A stretch of DNA of 64,000 nt, taken from positions 558,001 through 622,000 of the forward strand of contig NZ_CP120367.1 in NCBI RefSeq assembly GCF_029892045.1. Reading direction: 5' to 3'. Each line of letters begins with the position of its first letter. The first letter of the stretch is position 1. The position numbers and the translations under genes were made by a program. The notes under the pieces are model-generated. The model was not told the origin of the DNA and did no database searches. It saw nothing but the letters and a program-made list of their open reading frames with translations. Positions 59,581 through 64,000 of this stretch are shown here, in pieces. Origin of the DNA: Sinorhizobium numidicum. Lineage in GTDB: Bacteria; Pseudomonadota; Alphaproteobacteria; Rhizobiales; Rhizobiaceae.

Positions 59581-60594
59581 ATGAATGTTTTGGCGAAGAG
59601 TGCGACTGATACTGTGGCAAAGAGCGCCGTGAGGCAGTCGGTTGCCCGGACAATTGCTACTGCCGCCGACGGCATCAATGCGCTGGCCGCCTGCTTGAGT
59701 GCGGATCAGGCTCTTTCCGGTAGTTTCGTCGATGCGGTCGAACTGATCGCGTCCAGCCGCGGCCGCGTTGTCGTTTCGGGTATCGGGAAAAGCGGGCACA
59801 TCGGACGCAAGATCGCCGCGACCATGGCATCGACTGGCACCTCGGCTTACTTTGTCCATCCGACCGAAGCCAGTCACGGCGACCTCGGTATGATAACGTC
59901 GGAAGACCTCCTCATTCTCCTGTCGTGGTCTGGAGAGACGGTCGAACTGGGGAACATGCTGACCTATGCGAAGCGCTTCAATGTTCCAGTGGTTTCCATC
60001 ACGTCCAACGCCGACAGCCTGATATCGCGCAATTCCAATGTCGCAATTACCTTGCCGAAGGTTCAGGAGGCCTGCCCCCATGGGCTGGCCCCGACAACGT
60101 CTGCGATGCTGCAGTTGGCGGTCGGCGATGCGCTGGCAATAGCGCTTGTCGAGCGGCGAGGGTTTTCGGCTCACGACTTCAAGACATTCCATCCCGGCGG
60201 AAAACTCGGCTCGCAGTTGCTTCTTGCCCATGAGCTTGCTCATTGCGAAGAGAGCGTGCCATTGCTACCGCTTGGCAGTCCGATGAGTGACGCGATTATC
60301 GAAATGTCATCGAAGGGCTTTGGCGTGGTCGGAGTTGTGGACGGCGATAAGAAGCTTGCAGGCGTGATCACGGACGGGGATTTGCGCCGGCATATGTCTT
60401 CGGACCTTTTGAAGATGACCGTCGACGCAATCATGTCGCACAGACCACGCCTCATCAAAGGCAGCATGCTAGCCAGTGCAGCAATGGAACTGATGGAGAC
60501 GCAGAAGGTCACGGTGCTGTTTCTGATCGACGACCTTGACCGGCCCACGGGGATCCTGCACATCCACGATCTGCTCCGTGCCGGGGTTGTGTGA
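59581..60594 (+). CDS. kdsD: Arabinose-5-phosphate isomerase (KpsF/GutQ type)
   Basis: 337 residues. The SIS domain has GRVVVSGIGKSGHIGRKIAA, TSAYFVHPTEASHGDLGMIT and LLILLSWSGETVELGNML, and ACPHGLAPTTSAMLQLAVGD is the family block with the His and Thr-Thr-Ser. Two CBS domains follow (GFGVVGVVDGDKKLAGVITD, VTVLFLIDDLDRPTGILHIH). It converts ribulose-5-phosphate to arabinose-5-phosphate, the first step to Kdo. An extra copy in a polysaccharide locus points to a Kdo-containing capsule or K-antigen, as in the kpsF case. The N-terminal 35 residues are longer than in E. coli KdsD. Confidence 0.93.
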   Translation: MNVLAKSATDTVAKSAVRQSVARTIATAADGINALAACLSADQALSGSFVDAVELIASSRGRVVVSGIGKSGHIGRKIAATMASTGTSAYFVHPTEASHGDLGMITSEDLLILLSWSGETVELGNMLTYAKRFNVPVVSITSNADSLISRNSNVAITLPKVQEACPHGLAPTTSAMLQLAVGDALAIALVERRGFSAHDFKTFHPGGKLGSQLLLAHELAHCEESVPLLPLGSPMSDAIIEMSSKGFGVVGVVDGDKKLAGVITDGDLRRHMSSDLLKMTVDAIMSHRPRLIKGSMLASAAMELMETQKVTVLFLIDDLDRPTGILHIHDLLRAGVV

Positions 60595-60788
60595 GCATTG
60601 CATCGTCAAAGTTCGAGTGCATGCAAATGCCAAATTTCGCCCCGCACGAGTTTCAGTGGTGAACGGTTTCTTGGCGCTGATGCCTTGATTTCGCAGTTCG
60701 CGCTGATGTGACGGCATTTTTTTTGCGTCGTGGGATGTAATCCGCCCTATCAATCTTCGGCGCAAGTTCCTGAGAAACGGGAGGCAGA

Positions 60789-62822
60789 TTGGCTGCGGTA
60801 AACAGACATTTTGAATACCGGCCCGACTTGGACGGTCTGCGAGCCATCGCAATCTTGCCCGTGTTATTCTTTCACCTGGGCTTTGCGGGGTTTCGCGGCG
60901 GGTTCGTCGGGGTCGACGTTTTTTTCGTCCTGTCGGGATTTTTCATGGCTCAAATCATCTTGAGCGATCTCGAGAAAGGCGACTTCAACTTCAGGCAATT
61001 CTACCTGCGACGAATTCGGCGGATCTTTCCGGCCTTATTCTCGATGATTGCGGTCTCGGCCGTCGTCGCATGGTTCTTGTTCATGCCTCAAGAGATGCGA
61101 TACTTCGCTGATAGCGTACGAGCCGCCGCGTTATTCACATCCAACGTTCTTTTCCGTCGGGAAGCAGGTTACTTCGACATCTCGGCCGAGATGAAGCCAT
61201 TGCTTCACACTTGGTCTCTCTCGGTTGAGGAACAATTTTATATCGTTTTTCCAATCGCGCTCGTTGTCTCATGTAGATTCGCGCGCAGGCATACGGGCGT
61301 GATCATGGGGACAGTACTGCTCCTGTCCTTTGGCGCAAGTAGCTGGGCTGTCTTTCACTCCCCCGAAAAGGCGTTCTATCTTCTCCATTTCCGCGTTTGG
61401 GAATTGTTGACTGGCTCTCTTGTCGCCCTTCTCCCCAAAGTGAGCTATAAAGTCATTTTTTCACAGGCACTGACCACCTTGGGGCTGGCAGGTATCTTCG
61501 CCGCGGTTTTCTTCTATTCTCCCGATACGCCCTTTCCAGGAATATATGCGGCGCTTCCATGCCTGAGTACGGCGCTTATCATTCACGCGCGTTGCCGGGA
61601 AGGGCTCGTCGCCGGTCTCTTGAGCAACCCGGGTTCGGTCTTCATCGGACGCATCTCTTATTCGCTTTACCTCTGGCATTGGCCGGCAATAGTCTTTGCC
61701 CGCTACGTTATCGGCCATGAGCTGACAACAGCATGGGCATTTGGGCTCGCAATTATTTCCGTTGTGCTTGCCTATCTGTCATGGAGGTTCATCGAACAGC
61801 CGTCACGATATGGAAAGTTCGCGTCATCTCTTCCCATCATTTTCGGAGTGAGCGGCAGCGCGGTCGTTTCGGCTGTCGCATTCGGGTTCGTCGTGAACAA
61901 CCTGCAAGGTATTCCGCAAAGGCTGCCTGAAAAGGCCTACCAACTTTACGAGGCCACTTATGATGCGAGCCCGTTTTCGTCCGAGCGTTGTTTTGCCGAC
62001 TCGAACGGAAAAGGTCTGACGCTGGAGCAGATAAGGAAGGGCGATCTCTGTAGCATCGGAGCCGAACCTAAGAATGAGCCTTATTTCCTCGTCTGGGGCG
62101 ATTCCCATGCGGCGGCCATCGCTCCCGCAATTGACGTCGCGGCGCGTAAGATCGGTGTTTCAGGCATGTTCGTCGGTCGCGGAAGCTGCCCCCCACTACC
62201 AAATGCTGCCTTCGGTCCTCCATCGGCGATTGAGCGATGCGCTGACTACAATTCGGCAGTAATGTCGCTCATTCAGCAGAAGAAGTTCGCTTTCGTGTTC
62301 ATGGTTGGCTACTGGCCGAAATACGTCCATCGGGCCGAACTGCCGGGTCAAGGCATCTTTTTTGATGCTCGCATTGAACCGCCCGTGGCCGACTGGTCTG
62401 CACCGGTAGAGGCGAGCCTCAAAACCACATTAACTACATTCAGGCGGCAAGGTACCCAGGCGGTCCTGGTGATGGATGTGCCGGAGATGGGGTATGACGT
62501 TCCCGAAGCCTTGGCGCGGGCGGCGACATCCGGAAGCTCGCTCGATATTGCGCCCCCGCTTGAATATACGAACAAGCGGCAGGCACTGGCGCGACGGGTG
62601 ATAACGAACGCCGCCAAATCGAACGGGGCCTTGGTCGTCGATCCTATGCGCGCCATATGCGACGCAGACAAATGTCATGTCATGCGAAATGGCGTCGTTC
62701 TTTATAAAGACGGGGACCACCTATCAGCAAAGGGTGCCCAAAGCATCTCGGAGGTCTTCGGTCCGGTTCTAGGAACGATTCGAGCGGAAAATCATGCTTT
62801 CGGACCTGAACGAAAATCCTAG
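60789..62822 (+). CDS. OafA/YrhL-type acyltransferase with SGNH domain
   Basis: 677 residues from a TTG at 60789 with GGGAGGCAGA directly upstream. The N-terminal ~370 residues form the acyltransferase-3 membrane domain: RPDLDGLRAIAILPVLFFHL with the catalytic His, and GGFVGVDVFFVLSGFFMAQI. About ten membrane spans follow. The C-terminal periplasmic SGNH domain has WGDSHAAAIAPAID (Ser block) and DGDHLSAKGAQSI (Asp-His block). Such two-part enzymes O-acetylate surface glycans: the membrane part brings the acyl group across and the SGNH part places it. It is the last gene of the polysaccharide region in this window. Confidence 0.92.
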   Translation: MAAVNRHFEYRPDLDGLRAIAILPVLFFHLGFAGFRGGFVGVDVFFVLSGFFMAQIILSDLEKGDFNFRQFYLRRIRRIFPALFSMIAVSAVVAWFLFMPQEMRYFADSVRAAALFTSNVLFRREAGYFDISAEMKPLLHTWSLSVEEQFYIVFPIALVVSCRFARRHTGVIMGTVLLLSFGASSWAVFHSPEKAFYLLHFRVWELLTGSLVALLPKVSYKVIFSQALTTLGLAGIFAAVFFYSPDTPFPGIYAALPCLSTALIIHARCREGLVAGLLSNPGSVFIGRISYSLYLWHWPAIVFARYVIGHELTTAWAFGLAIISVVLAYLSWRFIEQPSRYGKFASSLPIIFGVSGSAVVSAVAFGFVVNNLQGIPQRLPEKAYQLYEATYDASPFSSERCFADSNGKGLTLEQIRKGDLCSIGAEPKNEPYFLVWGDSHAAAIAPAIDVAARKIGVSGMFVGRGSCPPLPNAAFGPPSAIERCADYNSAVMSLIQQKKFAFVFMVGYWPKYVHRAELPGQGIFFDARIEPPVADWSAPVEASLKTTLTTFRRQGTQAVLVMDVPEMGYDVPEALARAATSGSSLDIAPPLEYTNKRQALARRVITNAAKSNGALVVDPMRAICDADKCHVMRNGVVLYKDGDHLSAKGAQSISEVFGPVLGTIRAENHAFGPERKS

Positions 62823-63038
62823 CAAGCATCTCAGATCGGCCTCAGAGACAAGCGGTTAAACCGCTACGGGCGATCCGGCCCGGGGCCATTGCGAACTGCG
62901 ACTGCATTCGCATGGGAAAGCACGACTCCCTCGCTCGAATCGTCTGCTTTCGATGCCTATTCTACTGCGAATTTCCGTCAACGTATGCACCTACAGGCTT
63001 CGTAGCACTGCCGGCACCAGACGGGGCCTCGGCGGAAG

Positions 63039-63350
63039 CTATCTCAGGGCCGAAAGCTCGGGAGCCGGTTCCTCTGACTTTTTGGGGACGAACCCAACCG
63101 AGAACCCGAAGAGCCTGCCGATCTTCTGGAGCGTCTCGAGTGTCGGATTGGCGATGCCCGTTTCGAGTTCGGCGATCTGGCGTCGCGTTAAGCCGGTGAT
63201 GCCCGCGAACTGCTCCTGGGTTAGTCCGAAAGTCTTTCTGACCTCTGCGACGGCGGTTGGAAGCTGTAGCTGTCCGGCCGCCGCCTTCGCCGTTAGGTCT
63301 CGCCTTAGCGCCCTGGTTTCTTCCTTTGTTGGTTTCTTCCATCTTGCCAT
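63039..63350 (-). CDS. hipB: HipB-like antitoxin (XRE-type HTH)
   Basis: 103 residues from the ATG at 63350 (MARWKKPTKEETRALRRDLT), which has TTGGAGGCC upstream. The HTH is VRKTFGLTQEQFAGITGLTR followed by RQIAELETGIANPTLETLQK, a classical Xre/HipB domain. It starts 20 bp after the stop of the HipA-type gene and so lies downstream of the toxin, the reverse of the E. coli order. It should neutralise and repress the HipA kinase operon. Confidence 0.85.
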   Translation of the reverse strand: MARWKKPTKEETRALRRDLTAKAAAGQLQLPTAVAEVRKTFGLTQEQFAGITGLTRRQIAELETGIANPTLETLQKIGRLFGFSVGFVPKKSEEPAPELSALR

Positions 63351-63369
63351 CAGTTGGCCTCCAACGAGA

Positions 63370-64000
63370 CTAACGTACGAATCTGTCGAGTATCGAAGTC
63401 GCGACTGCCGTGCAGTCAGCCATCGCGCGTTCAATCACGCCCTCCGGCACGCCAAGGTTTCTCGCCCCATCAGGGGCGGTGAGGAGCTTCTCCGCGAGTG
63501 TGGCTAACTCAGCGCGAAGTTGGTTTCTACCTGATTGATCGGGGAATACCGTATCGACGATATCCCGCCAGTCAGGCGCGTGGTCCATGTGTCTGTCTCG
63601 CATGACCGCCCACCTAGTCGACCGGGGTATACCTTCTATCGCCAGCCGCATCGGCGCAAAATCGAAGAGGGGAGCCAGACGAATACGACCGTCTGGATGC
63701 TTGCTCAGTGCTGTGTTTCGGCCATGGTTGTCGGGATTCCCGAAGGCCCGGTTTGCCACATCTCGTTTCACATACTCGATGATGTCTTCGACGGGGGTGT
63801 TCGAGTACCGCCTGAGGACCTCAATGTATTCCTCGTGGCTCCCTATGTAGCCGAAATCCGCCACGCCGACCGCTGACACCATGCTCTCCTGACCATAGCG
63901 CAGGACACCACCTCGCTGTACCACTCGGTCGGAGCGAGGGATGACCAGCACGCCCTCGAAGTAGTCGGAAGGCTCGTACATGTTCAGGCCGAGCTCCTGG
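63370..64000 (-). CDS. hipA: HipA-type kinase toxin, C-terminal part (runs off the window)
   Basis: The frame is open to the right edge; the residues just before MYEPSDYFEG read ELGLN, so the internal Met at 63981 is not the start. VIPRSDRVVQRGGVLRYGQE, FGNPDNHGRNTALSKH with the catalytic Asp-Asn region, and LAPLFDFAPM (the DFG-like metal site) show the HipA serine/threonine kinase core. C-terminal helices follow. In this family the kinase phosphorylates a tRNA synthetase and halts growth. At least half of the protein lies outside the window, so completeness cannot be judged. Confidence 0.85.
   Translation of the reverse strand, partial: QELGLNMYEPSDYFEGVLVIPRSDRVVQRGGVLRYGQESMVSAVGVADFGYIGSHEEYIEVLRRYSNTPVEDIIEYVKRDVANRAFGNPDNHGRNTALSKHPDGRIRLAPLFDFAPMRLAIEGIPRSTRWAVMRDRHMDHAPDWRDIVDTVFPDQSGRNQLRAELATLAEKLLTAPDGARNLGVPEGVIERAMADCTAVATSILDRFVR

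Overview
The window reads as accessory DNA (megaplasmid, symbiotic plasmid or genomic island) of an alphaproteobacterium of the Rhizobiales, with a Sinorhizobium/Mesorhizobium/Rhizobium flavour. This rests on protein families typical of that order (DUF982, DUF1194, DUF2161, GSU2403-type nucleotidyltransferase, rhizobial surface-polysaccharide enzymes), on the high-GC codon use, and on the density of IS elements, toxin-antitoxin modules and decayed genes. The genus is an inference. No rRNA, tRNA, CRISPR array or replication gene was seen.

Layout. 0-1.3 kb: gene debris (cupin remnant, IS6-type transposase remnant). 1.3-5.4 kb: a divergent pair, an AraC regulator fused in frame to a formamidase/acetamidase domain and a Tat-exported acetamidase/formamidase. 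5.5-13.2 kb: small genes, a c-di-GMP GGDEF/EAL protein, an SRPBCC protein, and remnants of DUF2182, CheB, trypsin-like protease and TPR/cyclase genes, plus a candidate sRNA region. 13.8-16 kb: two IS110-family elements in tandem, the first frameshifted. 16.6-27.5 kb: a broken PIN toxin with its antitoxin, low-complexity secreted proteins, an MpaB-type oxygenase, a DUF1194 protein, a Fic protein whose last codons carry a complete IS481-family element with a 6-bp target duplication, a GST and a VapBC pair.

28-38.3 kb is the best-defined metabolic unit: a LuxR-type regulator lacking the receiver aspartate, then serine-glyoxylate aminotransferase (sgaA), malyl-CoA lyase (mclA), malate-CoA ligase (mtkA, mtkB), a BCCT transporter and a 992-aa fusion of a SerC-like PLP aminotransferase with a D-2-hydroxyacid dehydrogenase. 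A C-terminal scrap of a hydroxypyruvate-reductase-like gene sits between mtkB and the transporter, and an N-terminal scrap of a glycerate 2-kinase follows the fusion gene. This is a rearranged serine-cycle segment that splits malate into glyoxylate and acetyl-CoA and interconverts serine, hydroxypyruvate and glycerate. The fusion protein may replace the lost reductase. The transporter suggests feeding by a betaine-type compound.

38.6-43.9 kb: a GSU2403-type nucleotidyltransferase behind a perfect palindromic operator, a DUF2161 protein, and a patatin/GntP-permease pair. 44-62.8 kb: a surface-polysaccharide region with pyruvyl transferase, O-acetyltransferases, several glycosyltransferases, four probable sialyltransferase-fold paralogues and a KpsF/KdsD arabinose-5-phosphate isomerase (Kdo precursor). 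The genes are mostly singly transcribed on both strands. The right edge holds a HipA (partial)/HipB pair. A 24-bp motif sharing 12 bp with the E. coli dif site recurs four times, three of them close to toxin-type modules.
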